A DNA stretch of 64,000 bases from Gemmatimonadaceae bacterium (GTDB lineage Bacteria; Gemmatimonadota; Gemmatimonadetes; Gemmatimonadales; Gemmatimonadaceae), in assembly GCA_035606695.1 (NCBI GenBank), contig DATNEW010000022.1, forward strand, positions 1 to 64,000, in the 5' to 3' direction. The position numbers and the translations under genes were made by a program. Shown piece by piece: positions 56,243-64,000 of the stretch (position 1 is its first letter; each line of letters starts with the position of its first letter). Under the pieces are notes generated by a model. The model did not search any database. It saw only the letters and a program-made list of their open reading frames with translations, and had not been told where the DNA came from.

Positions 56243-57132
56243 AGCGGATCGGCGAGGTTCCGCGAAAACGGCAGCGTCGTGTCGGGCATCCCGAATACGC
56301 GATCGGCTTCTTCATGGAGCCGATGGTCGCCCACTTCACGCAGCGTCTTGCGGCGCACCTTCTTCGCCAGGCGCAGTGCTTCGTCGCCCGACGGATCGAG
56401 GCGGAACGGCTCCGAGCGATCCATGCGCTGCAGCATGTCGATGATGAAATCGTACGAGCGCGCGACGTACGCGCCGACTTCGTCATCCGGCAAATCCCAG
56501 CGGCTGTTCTCCTTCATGAGCTGGAAGATGCGCTGCCACGACTCGTTGTCGGCGACGATGACCATCCCGCGGAAGATGCGGCGGTTGGTCGACGTGCTGA
56601 AAATCGTGGGACTCAACACGCGGTCGAGCAGGCCGTCCGAGCGCGAGTGATCGAGCAGAATGAGCTCGCGCGCGCTGCGTGCGCACGCGGTGCCCAGGTG
56701 GGTCTCGAACCTGCTCTCCCAATACGAGTGTCCGAGCCCCGACGTGCTCGACGTGACCGCGAGTTGCTTCGGTACGAAGTAGTTGTGCGCCACGGAGTCT
56801 GCCGCGAGATGCGACAGGTATCCCAACCCGAACGCGCGGAGCGGATCATCGCCCGCGCCGTCGAGAATCTCCATCCCGACGTTCCATGAGTGACAGTGGC
56901 GGCCGACCGGCACGTACTTCTTCGCAATGCTCGTGTCCGCCGCGATCGACCCATACAGAAAGTCGTACGGGAATTCCTTGAGCAGCGCGGCAATCGACGG
57001 CGGCAGGAGCGCCAGCGATCGCATGACCGCTTCGCCGAGGTAGACGTGCGTACCCGGCGTCCAGGCGTGCGCGACCGCCGGCGCGACAATCAGGAACACC
57101 AGGGCGAGCGCGACGGCGCGCCGGGCTGTCAC
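56212..57132 (-). CDS. Secreted zinc-dependent phospholipase C-like protein
   Basis: 306 residues with a signal peptide (RRAVALALVFLIVAPAVAHAWTPGTH). After cleavage the Trp-x-x-x-x-His pattern at the N terminus, then CHSWNVGMEIL, GLGYLSHLAADSVAHNYFVP and later helices match the Zn_dep_PLPC/S1-P1-like fold with His/Asp zinc ligands. Members hydrolyse phospholipids or have unknown roles. GTG 57132 is the start that gives the signal peptide. Its 3' end overlaps gatB on the other strand by 31 bases. Confidence 0.8.
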   Translation of the reverse strand: MTARRAVALALVFLIVAPAVAHAWTPGTHVYLGEAVMRSLALLPPSIAALLKEFPYDFLYGSIAADTSIAKKYVPVGRHCHSWNVGMEILDGAGDDPLRAFGLGYLSHLAADSVAHNYFVPKQLAVTSSTSGLGHSYWESRFETHLGTACARSARELILLDHSRSDGLLDRVLSPTIFSTSTNRRIFRGMVIVADNESWQRIFQLMKENSRWDLPDDEVGAYVARSYDFIIDMLQRMDRSEPFRLDPSGDEALRLAKKVRRKTLREVGDHRLHEEADRVFGMPDTTLPFSRNLADPLYVPTRVASN

Positions 57133-57163
57133 GAGCCGCCCAACGCCCGGCGCCCAACGTCCA

Positions 57164-57643
57164 TCACAGACCGAGACGCTTGCGCTGCCGCCGAATGGAG
57201 CGACGCAAGTCCTTGAGCTCGGACTCCACCGCGTCATCGATCGCCTCACGTGCGCGGCCGAGATACTCCGACATGTGATCCGAGATCTCGTCGCGCGGAA
57301 TACTGTCCCACACGTCGTGGCCGCGGCGCGCGGCCCACCGGCCGCCTTGCTTGCCCCACCGCGATGCATGCCGGCCGGCCCACTTCGCGCCTTGACCCAA
57401 GCCGCGCATGACCGGCGACACCGGACGCGACCCCGACGGGCCGCGCCGCAACATGTACGTTAACCCCGCGCCGAGCGTCGCGCCGATGAGCGCCGCGGTG
57501 AGCAGGTCGTATTCGCGATCATATCCCTCCGAGGCCGCCTCGTCCGCTCCGCGGATGGCGGGCCCGCGGCCGGACGCGCGGGACTGCTGTGAAGCCGCCT
57601 GCCGCCGGCTCCGCGGACGGTTGGGAGCTGCCGTCGTGGCCAT
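57164..57643 (-). CDS. YtxH-like small membrane-associated protein
   Basis: 159 residues. One glycine-zipper membrane segment (EYDLLTAALIGATLGAGLTYMLRRG) is preceded by about 45 basic, disordered residues and followed by a basic region (GAKWAGRHASRWGKQGGRWAARRG) and a helical tail (SEYLGRAREAIDDAVESELKDLRRSIRRQRKRLGL). This is the composition of YtxH-type proteins, often paired with DUF948 proteins as here. ATG 57643 is the only plausible start, although it makes the gene overlap its upstream neighbour by 125 bases in another frame. Confidence 0.65.
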   Translation of the reverse strand: MATTAAPNRPRSRRQAASQQSRASGRGPAIRGADEAASEGYDREYDLLTAALIGATLGAGLTYMLRRGPSGSRPVSPVMRGLGQGAKWAGRHASRWGKQGGRWAARRGHDVWDSIPRDEISDHMSEYLGRAREAIDDAVESELKDLRRSIRRQRKRLGL

Positions 57644-58235
57644 CGTCTTCCTCCTCGCTTTCCAATTGGCTTTCGATTGCATCGGCCAGAACGGCCGGAT
57701 CGAGCTCGTCTGACGCAAGGTCCATCCCACGGCGTCGGAATGCGGCCGCTCCGCCGCGAACTCCGCGGACGGCAGAGGCCGTGGACACGAACACCTGCTC
57801 CGCTTCGTCCTGCACCACCGCGAGCAACGCATTGAATTCGTTCAGGCGTTCCTCGGTCAGCGCCACGGCGTGCTGCACGCGCTCGTTGGCGGCCACGATC
57901 GTCGCATTCACCTTCTGCACGTCGGTCCGGATCGAGGTCGTGACGAAGTTGACGTTGTCGGTGATCACGCTCAAGTGATGCATGATGGGCGTGATGTCGC
58001 CCTGCATCCGGTCGAGCAGATGGCTGACCTTGCGATACACCTTCCGGAAGTGCCAGGCAACCGGAACCGCCACGACGACGAGCACGAGCAGCGCGAGTGT
58101 GATGATCGCGCTCGCGATCGTCGTGATCTGCTCGAACACCCCGTGCGCCGGCAACACCGGCTTGACCAGCAGCGTGTCGTGGGTCGCCGCGGCCGCCTGC
58201 ATCAGAAATGGTCCCAGCGAAAAAAGTGAAGCCAT
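57519..58235 (-). CDS. DUF948-like membrane protein
   Basis: 238 residues. A membrane segment after about 40 residues (TTIASAIITLALLVLVVVAVPVAW), then a long amphipathic coiled coil (KVYRKVSHLLDRMQGDITPIMHHLSVITDNVNFVTTSIRTDVQKVNATIVAANERVQHAVALTEERLNEFNALLAVVQDEAEQV), the DUF948 pattern. An acidic segment (ESQLESEEEDDGHDG) and a Pro/Arg/Gly-rich tail end the protein. The tail overlaps the YtxH-like gene. Possibly a membrane-stress or envelope scaffold; the role is unknown. ATG 58235 with a GGA-type site. Confidence 0.7.
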   Translation of the reverse strand: MASLFSLGPFLMQAAAATHDTLLVKPVLPAHGVFEQITTIASAIITLALLVLVVVAVPVAWHFRKVYRKVSHLLDRMQGDITPIMHHLSVITDNVNFVTTSIRTDVQKVNATIVAANERVQHAVALTEERLNEFNALLAVVQDEAEQVFVSTASAVRGVRGGAAAFRRRGMDLASDELDPAVLADAIESQLESEEEDDGHDGSSQPSAEPAAGGFTAVPRVRPRARHPRSGRGGLGGI

Positions 58236-58475
58236 TGCGATTCCAGGAGTGCAAGCCAAAGGCCAAGCATGCTCGGCCGCATGTGCTGCTGTGGGGACGC
58301 GTCACCGCATGCTACGCCAAGCTGGCGTACGAAGCAACCAGAATGAACCAACGGCGCGCGCTGGTCGCACGGAACGTGCGCCATGCCACGACTCCGCCAT
58401 TGCTTTTCGCGCGGGGCCCCGGACATTCTTCGCTCGATTCCGACCACGACCACCAGCTACGCCTCAGCCACGCAC

Positions 58476-59774
58476 ATGAGCGCTCTGCAGTTCATCGTCC
58501 AAGGTGGACAACGCCTGTCCGGAACGATTCGCCCGTCCGGCAACAAGAACGCCGCGCTGCCCATCGTGTGCGCGGCCCTGCTCACCGAACACCCGGTGAC
58601 GCTCGAGAACGTGCCGCGCATTCGCGACGTCGAGACGCTGGTCGAGCTCATCGCCACCCTGGGCGTCGACGTCGCGTGGTCGGAGCGCAACACGCTTCAG
58701 ATTCATGCGAAAACCGTAAAGTCGGCGAGCCTCGACCCCAAGCTGTGCCGAAAGATTCGCGCGTCGATTCTTCTGGCCGCGCCGCTCCTCGCGCGCTGCG
58801 GCGAGATCGAGCTGCCGCCGCCGGGCGGCGACGTCATCGGCCGCCGCCGCGTCGACACGCATTTTCTGGCGCTCGAGCGCCTCGGCGCCCACTTCGAGCT
58901 CGATGAGAGCTTCCATCTCTCCACGAAAGGCCTCCGCGGCGCCGACGTCTTTCTCGATGAGCCCAGCGTCACGGCCACCGAGAACGCGATCACCGCGGCC
59001 GTTGCCGCGAGCGGCACCACCATCCTCCGCAACGCGGCCAGCGAGCCACACGTTCAGGACCTCTGCCACTTTCTCATCGCGCTCGGCGCCGACATCGACG
59101 GCGTCGGCACGAACAAGCTGACCATCGAAGGTGGACGACAGCTCGGCGGCGCGACGCATCGTATCGGCCCGGACCACATCGAGGTCGGTTCGTTTATCGG
59201 CATGGCGGCCGCCACGGGATCGGAGCTGCGCATCGCGGACGCCGGCATCGAACATCTCCGGTCGACGCTCATGGGCTTCGCGCGCCTCGGCGTCTCGTGC
59301 AAGATCGAAGGAGCGGATCTCGTCGTGCCCGCCGAGCAGGAAAAGGTCATTCAGAGCGATCTCGGCGGGCACGTGCCGAAGCTCGAGGATCAGCCGTGGC
59401 CGGCTTTCCCGGCGGACACGATGTCGATCGCGCTCGTCGCCGCGACGCAATGTACCGGGCTCATTCTGATCCACGAGAAGATGTTCGAGTCGCGCCTCTT
59501 CTTCGTCGATAAGCTGGTGGGCATGGGCGCGCGCATCGTGCTGTGCGATCCGCACCGCGCGCTCGTCTCCGGTCCGTCGCGGCTGCGCGGCAGCACCGTC
59601 GATTCACCCGACATTCGCGCCGGCATGGCGATGCTCGTCGCCGCGATGACGGCCGACGGCGAGAGCACCATCAACAACGTCGCCCAGATCGAACGCGGCT
59701 ACGAGCGCATCGACGAGCGGCTGCGCGCGCTCGGTGCCAAGATCGAGCGCGTGGAAGACCGCCGGGCAAAATGA
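58476..59774 (+). CDS. murA: UDP-N-acetylglucosamine 1-carboxyvinyltransferase MurA (Cys-to-Asp variant)
   Basis: First committed step of peptidoglycan synthesis: transfers enolpyruvate from PEP to UDP-GlcNAc. 432 residues, inverse alpha/beta-barrel fold. Opening [23 protein letters not shown], and the active-site loop [18 protein letters not shown]. The position that is Cys115 in E. coli is Asp119 here. Asp at this site is found naturally in Mycobacterium, Chlamydia and Borrelia, keeps activity and prevents alkylation by fosfomycin. ATG 58476 gives [12 protein letters not shown]. Preceded by a 240-base gap (58236-58475), shared with the divergent DUF948 gene, in which I see only a short dyad near 58312-58328. 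pgeF follows. Confidence 0.95.
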   Translation: MSALQFIVQGGQRLSGTIRPSGNKNAALPIVCAALLTEHPVTLENVPRIRDVETLVELIATLGVDVAWSERNTLQIHAKTVKSASLDPKLCRKIRASILLAAPLLARCGEIELPPPGGDVIGRRRVDTHFLALERLGAHFELDESFHLSTKGLRGADVFLDEPSVTATENAITAAVAASGTTILRNAASEPHVQDLCHFLIALGADIDGVGTNKLTIEGGRQLGGATHRIGPDHIEVGSFIGMAAATGSELRIADAGIEHLRSTLMGFARLGVSCKIEGADLVVPAEQEKVIQSDLGGHVPKLEDQPWPAFPADTMSIALVAATQCTGLILIHEKMFESRLFFVDKLVGMGARIVLCDPHRALVSGPSRLRGSTVDSPDIRAGMAMLVAAMTADGESTINNVAQIERGYERIDERLRALGAKIERVEDRRAK

Positions 59775-59784
59775 GCGTCGCATT

Positions 59785-59811
59785 GTCATCCTGAGCAAAG
59801 CGAAGGATCAG
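59785..59811 (+). repeat. GTCATCCTGAGC-type dispersed repeat before pgeF
   Basis: GTCATCCTGAGCAAAGCGAAGGATCAG is a half-unit of a very common bacterial intergenic repeat. Its GAAGGAT end lies about 10 bases before the GTG of pgeF and is the only Shine-Dalgarno-like sequence there. Confidence 0.8.
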
Positions 59812-59817
59812 CTTTTT

Positions 59818-60567
59818 GTGACGATTCTCGAACAATCGGAAGTCATCGGCGACTTCGCGGAGTTCGGCATTCGCGCCTTCGCGACGTCGCGTGATGCCGG
59901 AACGTTCGGCGTAAATGGCGGTGAGCCGGTCAGCGAGGTGATGGGCCGATGGAACCAGCTGCGCCAGGAGCTCGCGCCAAGCAGCGCGGGAATCGCGGGA
60001 ACCGCGGGGACCGCGGGAACCGCGGGCGGTGTGCGGCTCGCGAGCGCGTCACAGGTCCACGGCAATCGCGTCGTCGTCCATCATCGCGGCTGGGAGGGCT
60101 GGCTGCGCGGCGATGCCGCCGACGGCCACGTTTCGATCGAGCGCGGCACCGCGCTGGCCGTGAGCGTCGCCGACTGCGTGCCGGTCTTCGTCGCGCATCC
60201 GTCCGGCGCGATCGCCTTGCTGCATTCCGGCTGGCGAGGCACGGTGGCGCGCATCATCGAGCGCGGGATCGAAGCGCTGATTCATCGCGGACTCCCGGCC
60301 AGCGAGTTGCGAGTACACACCGGCGTCGCGATCTGCGGAGAGTGCTACGAGGTGAGCCCCGATGTTTACGGACAGCTCACCGGCAAGGTCGTCGACAAAC
60401 CGGCCACCGTCGATTTGCGCGCCATCATTGCCGACCACGCGCGCGGCATGGGTGTCAGGCACATCACGTCGAGCCCATCGTGCACGCGATGCGACAACGC
60501 GCGTTTCTTCTCGCACCGTGCCGGCGATTCCGGACGCCAGCTCGGCGTCATGTTCGCCGACGAATGA
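59818..60567 (+). CDS. pgeF: PgeF/YfiH-family (LACC1-like) multicopper-type enzyme
   Basis: 249 residues. Members act as purine nucleoside phosphorylase/adenosine deaminase in vitro and, as PgeF, correct peptidoglycan precursors; the murA neighbour fits the latter. The metal site is intact: ASQVHGNRVVVHH (His), SVADCVPVFV (Cys), LLHSGWRGTV (His). C-terminal ITSSPSCTRCDNARFFSHRAGDSGRQLG is conserved. GTG 59818 was chosen because the frame upstream runs through murA and a repeat. Near residue 60 a 9-bp tandem repeat encodes AGTAGTAGTAG in a variable loop. Confidence 0.88.
   Translation: MTILEQSEVIGDFAEFGIRAFATSRDAGTFGVNGGEPVSEVMGRWNQLRQELAPSSAGIAGTAGTAGTAGGVRLASASQVHGNRVVVHHRGWEGWLRGDAADGHVSIERGTALAVSVADCVPVFVAHPSGAIALLHSGWRGTVARIIERGIEALIHRGLPASELRVHTGVAICGECYEVSPDVYGQLTGKVVDKPATVDLRAIIADHARGMGVRHITSSPSCTRCDNARFFSHRAGDSGRQLGVMFADE
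59986..60030 (+). repeat. 9-bp in-frame tandem repeat inside pgeF
   Basis: Five consecutive 9-base units of GCGGGAACC type: 59986-59994 and 60004-60012 differ by one base, 59995-60003 and 60013-60021 are exact, and the last (60022-60030) is degenerate. They encode repeated Ala-Gly-Thr. The unit length is a multiple of three, so copy-number change would alter only loop length. Confidence 0.85.
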
Positions 60568-60587
60568 CCGCTCGCCGCTGATTCGAA

Positions 60588-61634
60588 CTATTTGATGGCG
60601 GCCGAGTTGACCGCGGTCGAGGCGAGCGCGACCGCGCGCTCGAGCGCGGCATCGACGCCGCGCGTGGCATCGGCGGCCGTGGCCTTCACGACGATGTCCG
60701 GCGCCAATCCAACGCCTTCGAACGTGGCGTGGTCCGGCGTGTACTCGATCCATTCCGAGAGCTGAAAGCTCCAACCATTCGGAAGCTCTCGGGTGATCGG
60801 ACCGCCCGACGCACCGCCCGTGGTATCGCCCACGACAGTTGTCGCCGGGATCGTGCGCATGGCGAGCACGAAGTCCTCTCCGCTGCTGAACACGTGGCGG
60901 TTCGTCAACACGATCACGCGGCCGGCGAAGTGCGTGCCTTTGGGCTCGATCGTTTCCGCCATGTCCGCCGTGAAGTCGGCGTGCGCGGGGCCGTTCCTGC
61001 GCCGCACGTAGCCGTACGTTCGCTTGCGGTCGGCGAAGCGGCCGGCGACGTCCGCCGCGAGCAGATAGTTGCCGCCGCCGTTGTCACGAACGTCGACGAT
61101 CAGCGCGTTCGCGTTTCCTAATGCGCGAACGACGGCGTCCATGTCGCCGGCCCATCCGTCGCCCTGAAAGCTGGCGATGCGAACATACCCGACCGTCGGC
61201 GCCACGTAACCGTACACGAGCTCACCGTCGGGCGTCGAATCGGTACTCGTGACGTACCGCGCCATCGTCCGCCGTTCATCATGAAACGTCGGCGCTGCCT
61301 CGGCGTGCGAGATGTACCGCATCGTGGTGGTCGCGCCTAGCGGCGTCAGGGAGACGTGAACGTCGTGCAGCTCGCTTAGCAATTGCGACAGGACCGTGGC
61401 GAATTGCGCGTCCGTCGTCGCCGCGAGCGCGATCGGGCGGTAGTGCGCGCCCAGCGAGTCCCAGTCGATGTGCTTCAGGTCGAAGTACGAATAGTGGAGG
61501 TCGACCTGATGCCAGAGATCGTCGAAGACGGTGCCGTGGTCGGCCACGGAATTCGTGCCGACGATCGAGTCGGCGCACCCGGCGGCGAGCAGCAGCGTCA
61601 GGCCGGCGACGAACCCGCGCGAAGTCAGGCGCAC
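60588..61634 (-). CDS. S41-family peptidase lipoprotein
   Basis: 348 residues. Lipoprotein signal RLTSRGFVAGLTLLLAAGC (lipobox LAAGC). A helical N-terminal part (FDDLWHQVDLHYSYFDLKHIDWDSLGAHYRPIA, typical of tail-specific protease relatives) is followed by the S41 core: GYVRIASFQG, ALIVDVRDNGGGNYLLA, VLTNRHVFSSGEDFVLAMR (nucleophile Ser in SSGEDF) and GGASGGPITRELPNGW. No PDZ domain is evident. GTG 61634 lies 3 bases after the stop of the upstream outer-membrane-like gene, so the two form a unit. Confidence 0.88.
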   Translation of the reverse strand: MRLTSRGFVAGLTLLLAAGCADSIVGTNSVADHGTVFDDLWHQVDLHYSYFDLKHIDWDSLGAHYRPIALAATTDAQFATVLSQLLSELHDVHVSLTPLGATTTMRYISHAEAAPTFHDERRTMARYVTSTDSTPDGELVYGYVAPTVGYVRIASFQGDGWAGDMDAVVRALGNANALIVDVRDNGGGNYLLAADVAGRFADRKRTYGYVRRRNGPAHADFTADMAETIEPKGTHFAGRVIVLTNRHVFSSGEDFVLAMRTIPATTVVGDTTGGASGGPITRELPNGWSFQLSEWIEYTPDHATFEGVGLAPDIVVKATAADATRGVDAALERAVALASTAVNSAAIK

Positions 61635-61636
61635 GG

Positions 61637-62491
61637 TCAGCGCGGCCCGCGCGCGCCGAAGCGCGTGGCGAATCCAATGGACAGCGACTGCGTCGCGGCC
61701 TCGAACGGCTGCACGTCGGCAAAGCGCAGAAGCGAGAAGCGATACGCCACGAGCAGGCCGGCGCGGCGTGTCGATGCGGGCGCGAACGTGATCGAGCCAT
61801 CCAGCGCACGAAGCGTGTTGAACGACACCGTCCGGATCGCCACGGGCGTGTAGTCGACTTTCGCTTCGGAGTACGGATGATCGACGAGCCCGGCGATCGG
61901 GGTGCGCACCTCGACACTGGCGACGCCCGAGCGCATCCGCTCGCGCCATACGACGTCGGGGCCGAGTGTGGCCGAAGCCATGAGGAAGTTCGCGGTGGTT
62001 TCGGTCGGCGTCGCGTAGGCGTGCTGGTTCGAGATGACGCCGCCCGCGAGCGCCAGACCGACGCTCAGAGACCGTGCGGCGTTGTCGACTCCGATTACAG
62101 TGCGCAGCACCGAGACGTGCGCGCCCGCCTCGATGACGTTCTCGCGCGCGGCACTGGCTGCCGTTCCGAGGCGATGTGTTCCGCCGGCGATGCCCGCGTC
62201 GAACGCGAAGGTGCGACTGAGCGCGCGCGCGTACGTTGCCGCGCCGTCGAAGCCCGAGCCGCCGAAGACCAGTGGCGACGCCGTCACATCGTGTTGTCGG
62301 CGTTGCGAGACGCCCACGAGCAGCGTGAGCTCAGTTGGCCGGCGCGTCACGGAGTCCGACTGCGCACGGGCAGGCGACGCAAGGGAACCGAGCATCGACA
62401 GCGCGGCCAGCGTTGCGACTGCCGGGACGCGTGCGATGCGCACCGCGACACGGCGGCGCCAGGCCGGCATCGGCTTGGCTGAATGACTCAT
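61637..62491 (-). CDS. Putative outer-membrane beta-barrel protein
   Basis: 284 residues. Signal peptide with a long basic n-region (RRRVAVRIARVPAVATLAALSMLGSLASPARAQSD). The mature part alternates hydrophobic and polar residues in strand-length stretches (TELTLLVGVSQRRQ, ATYARALSRTFAFDAGIAGGTHRLG, SLSVGLALAGGVISNQHAY, RRAGLLVAYRFSLLRF) and ends in QSLSIGFATRFGARGPR, all consistent with a small barrel. No named family recognised. ATG 62491 chosen to keep the signal peptide. Upstream of the S41 peptidase. Confidence 0.6.
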   Translation of the reverse strand: MSHSAKPMPAWRRRVAVRIARVPAVATLAALSMLGSLASPARAQSDSVTRRPTELTLLVGVSQRRQHDVTASPLVFGGSGFDGAATYARALSRTFAFDAGIAGGTHRLGTAASAARENVIEAGAHVSVLRTVIGVDNAARSLSVGLALAGGVISNQHAYATPTETTANFLMASATLGPDVVWRERMRSGVASVEVRTPIAGLVDHPYSEAKVDYTPVAIRTVSFNTLRALDGSITFAPASTRRAGLLVAYRFSLLRFADVQPFEAATQSLSIGFATRFGARGPR

Positions 62492-62626
62492 TTGTCTGGG
62501 GCGCGGCAGGAGGAGGGAACGACGTCGGTACTTGGTCCTATGGAAAAGACGAGCGCGCGCACGCTTGGTCAATCCCGCACGTGCCCCTTCCCGCATGCAC
62601 TGGAGGGCCTTACTTTACTCTTGCTA

Positions 62627-62645
62627 CGCGACTCTTGTGGTCGCG
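62627..62645 (+). promoter_or_regulatory. Small hairpin next to the rimP leader terminator
   Basis: CGCGAC (62627-62632) pairs with GTCGCG (62640-62645) around a 7-base loop, five bases before the terminator stem at 62650. It could be part of an attenuator fold. Confidence 0.4.
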
Positions 62646-62649
62646 AGTG

Positions 62650-62679
62650 AAATGTGGGGGAGGCTCCCCACATTTTTTT
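62650..62679 (+). terminator. Intrinsic terminator in the rimP-nusA leader
   Basis: Stem AAATGTGGGG / CCCCACATTT (62650-62659 with 62666-62675), 6-base loop, then the T-run extends to 62679. The nearest gene upstream on this strand is pgeF (ends 60567), more than 2 kb away with two minus-strand genes between, so this terminator probably lies within the leader of rimP itself. Confidence 0.85.
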
Positions 62680-62715
62680 GTTCTTGGGTCTTTCTTGCTT
62701 TCGCCTCGACTCGAT

Positions 62716-63183
62716 GTGAAGGACGCGCTGGAAGATGTTGTCGTGTCGCAGCTTGACGCGGTCGGGTACGATCTCGTGGAGCTGCGGCGTGGTGGAACGA
62801 AGAGTCGGCCGTTGCTCGAGGTTCGCATCGATCGGCGCGACGGGCAGGCGGTGAGCGTGGACGATTGTGCCACGGCGTCGCGTGCGCTCGAGGCGCGGTT
62901 GGATGGCAGCGAGCTCGTGTCGCCGCAGTATGTGTTGCAGGTCTCGTCGCCAGGCGAGCGGCCGCTGAACGGGCCGTCCGATTGGCGACGTTTCGTCGGT
63001 GAGTGGGCCAACGCGCTGGCGCCGGATCACGGCGGCCGGTTCGAAGGACGGATTGTGGCGGTCGAAGAAGAAGACGCCGGACGGGCGGTGGTGGTGCTCG
63101 AGCTGAATCAGAAGGGGAGGAAGGTCCAGCGCCGAATTCCGCTGGCTGACGTCAAGGAGGCGCGGCTCGCCTTCAAAATCTAG
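62716..63183 (+). CDS. rimP: Ribosome maturation factor RimP
   Basis: Needed for late 30S subunit maturation. 155 residues. N-terminal domain ALEDVVVSQLDAVGYDLVELRRGG ... LLEVRIDRRDGQAVSVDDCATASRALEARLD, then the conserved YVLQVSSPGERPLNGPSDWRRFVGEW and a C-terminal SH3-like domain. GTG 62716 (MKDALEDVV) is chosen; a TTG at 62695 in frame would add 7 residues. Neither has a strong Shine-Dalgarno site. Followed by nusA, as in most bacteria. Confidence 0.92.
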   Translation: MKDALEDVVVSQLDAVGYDLVELRRGGTKSRPLLEVRIDRRDGQAVSVDDCATASRALEARLDGSELVSPQYVLQVSSPGERPLNGPSDWRRFVGEWANALAPDHGGRFEGRIVAVEEEDAGRAVVVLELNQKGRKVQRRIPLADVKEARLAFKI

Positions 63184-63195
63184 AAAGTCTAAAAC

Positions 63196-63242
63196 GCGGA
63201 ATTCCGGGCGTCGGTGCGAAGCGCCGTAGCGAGGAAGCATCA
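63196..63242 (+). repeat. Second copy of the GCGGAATTCCG repeat, between rimP and nusA
   Basis: Matches the repeat at 50678-50722 in almost every position (GCGGAATTCCGGGCG ... GGTGCGAAGCGCCGTAGCGAGGAAGCATCA). Here the ATG is lost (ATCA instead of ATGA), and nusA uses its own AAGAGGG site 22 bases further on. Confidence 0.88.
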
Positions 63243-63278
63243 GGACCGCGACAAACTGCAATTCAAGAGGGATTTCTG

Positions 63279-64000
63279 GATGGTCAGTTCTGCAGAGATT
63301 CTCGCCGCGTTTCGCGAGGTATCGAACACCAAGCAGCTCGATCGCGCGGAACTGTACGCGTTGCTCCAGGACGGCATTCTCGCCGCCCTCGCCAAGAAAT
63401 ACGGGCCGAACGTCAAGGCCGAAGTCGACATCGATGACGGCAAGGGCGACATTCGCATCGTCCTCCTGCGCACGGTCGTCTCCGACGTTCAGGATCCCAG
63501 CAACGAGATCTCGATCGACGACGCCAAGGCGTTCGACGAGTCGTTCGAGATGGGCGACGTCATGGAAGAGCCGGTGGACTTCGCCGTCTTCGGCCGCGCC
63601 GCCGTGCAGGCCGCCAAACAGCGCATCATTCAACGCGTCCGTGAAGGCGAGCGCACGCGCATTCGCGACGAGTTCGCGACGCGCGTCGGCGACCTCCTCT
63701 CGGGCGAAGTGCAACAGATCGAGCGCGGCAAGCTCGTCATCATGCTCAACAAGTTTCGCGAGGCGGAAGCCATCATTCCGTATCGCGAGCAGAATCATCG
63801 CGAGCACTTTCATCAAGGCGAGCCGATTCGCGCCGTCCTGAAGCGCGTCGAAGAAACGCCCAAGGGGCCTCGCCTGATCTTCAGCCGCGGCGATCCGCTC
63901 TTCGTGAAGGCGCTGTTCAAGCTCGAGGTGCCCGAGATCCAGCAGAACATCGTGGAGATCCGGGCCGCGGCCCGCGAAGTGGGCAGCAGGACAAAAATTG
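63279..64000 (+). CDS. nusA: Transcription factor NusA (3' end outside the window)
   Basis: RNA-polymerase-associated factor for pausing, termination and antitermination. The first 240 residues are visible: the N-terminal polymerase-binding domain (SSAEILAAFREVSNTKQLDRAELYALLQDGILAALAKKYG ... GDVMEEPVDFAVFGRAAVQAAKQRIIQRVREGE), then the S1 domain (GDLLSGEVQQIERGKLVIMLNKFREAEAIIPYREQ) and the beginning of KH1 (LIFSRGDPLFVKALFKLEVPEI). ATG 63279 with AAGAGGG eight bases upstream. Confidence 0.97.

Overview
The window is a stretch of bacterial chromosome with high GC and strong G/C bias at third codon positions. It looks like a member of the Gemmatimonadota; this is an inference from gene content, not a database match. 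The pointers are a stand-alone NYPNPFNP-type sorting domain, a BTAD/SARP-TPR membrane regulator, an orphan FtsX/MacB-type permease remnant, bacillithiol synthesis (BshA), a fused Bat operon, many small lipoproteins, and frequent GTG/TTG starts. Most of the window is housekeeping DNA in tightly coupled operons: stop and start codons repeatedly overlap as ATGA or GTGA.

Layout. 1-2300: 3' part of selB and a small secreted protein with its own promoter and a very strong terminator. 2300-6900: clpB between two copies of a dispersed element with terminal inverted repeats, then tadA and two tRNA-Ser genes (CGA, GGA) with small lipoproteins. 6865-10570 (minus): lipoprotein, large PAS hybrid histidine kinase, two small unknowns. 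10685-15924: Crp-family regulator, then pyrR-pyrB-pyrC-class II aldolase-zinc-ribbon protein. 15943-16290 (minus): rpsT. 16391-19168: site-2 protease, scpA, scpB, rluB-type pseudouridine synthase. 19408-27559: a MoxR/Bat operon in which BatB-BatC and BatD-BatE are fused and whose early gene junctions carry repeats. 27592-33816: mutL, miaA, bshA, uppP, birA, coaX. 33893-36064: groES-groEL with a textbook promoter, CIRCE operator and terminator. 36081-43584: S15-type peptidase, decayed permease, large beta-helix lipoprotein, divergent membrane-bound SARP-like regulator. 43581-47462 (minus): MBL hydrolase, GlmU-like protein, mannose-1-phosphate guanylyltransferase, receiver-only regulator, roadblock protein. 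47602-56242: lipoprotein, serS, sensor kinase, UvrD/PcrA helicase, gatC-gatA-gatB. 56212-58235 (minus): phospholipase C-like protein, YtxH-like and DUF948-like proteins. 58476-60567: murA and pgeF. 60588-62491 (minus): S41 peptidase lipoprotein and an outer-membrane-like protein. 62650-64000: rimP and the start of nusA, preceded by an intrinsic terminator in the leader.

Themes. Translation and proteostasis dominate (selB, tadA, tRNA-Ser, serS, gatCAB, rimP, nusA, rpsT, clpB, groESL, miaA, rluB). Cell-envelope genes are the second block (murA, uppP, glmU-like, manC, S2P, Bat). I found no phage, IS transposase, CRISPR array or defence island. The most unusual signals are: the inverted-repeat element flanking clpB; repeats inserted at Bat operon junctions, one of which encodes a signal peptide; repeat-supplied ribosome binding sites; terminator-like hairpins in the rimP-nusA and rpsT leaders; MurA with Asp in place of the catalytic Cys; and a hybrid kinase lacking the N-box Asn.
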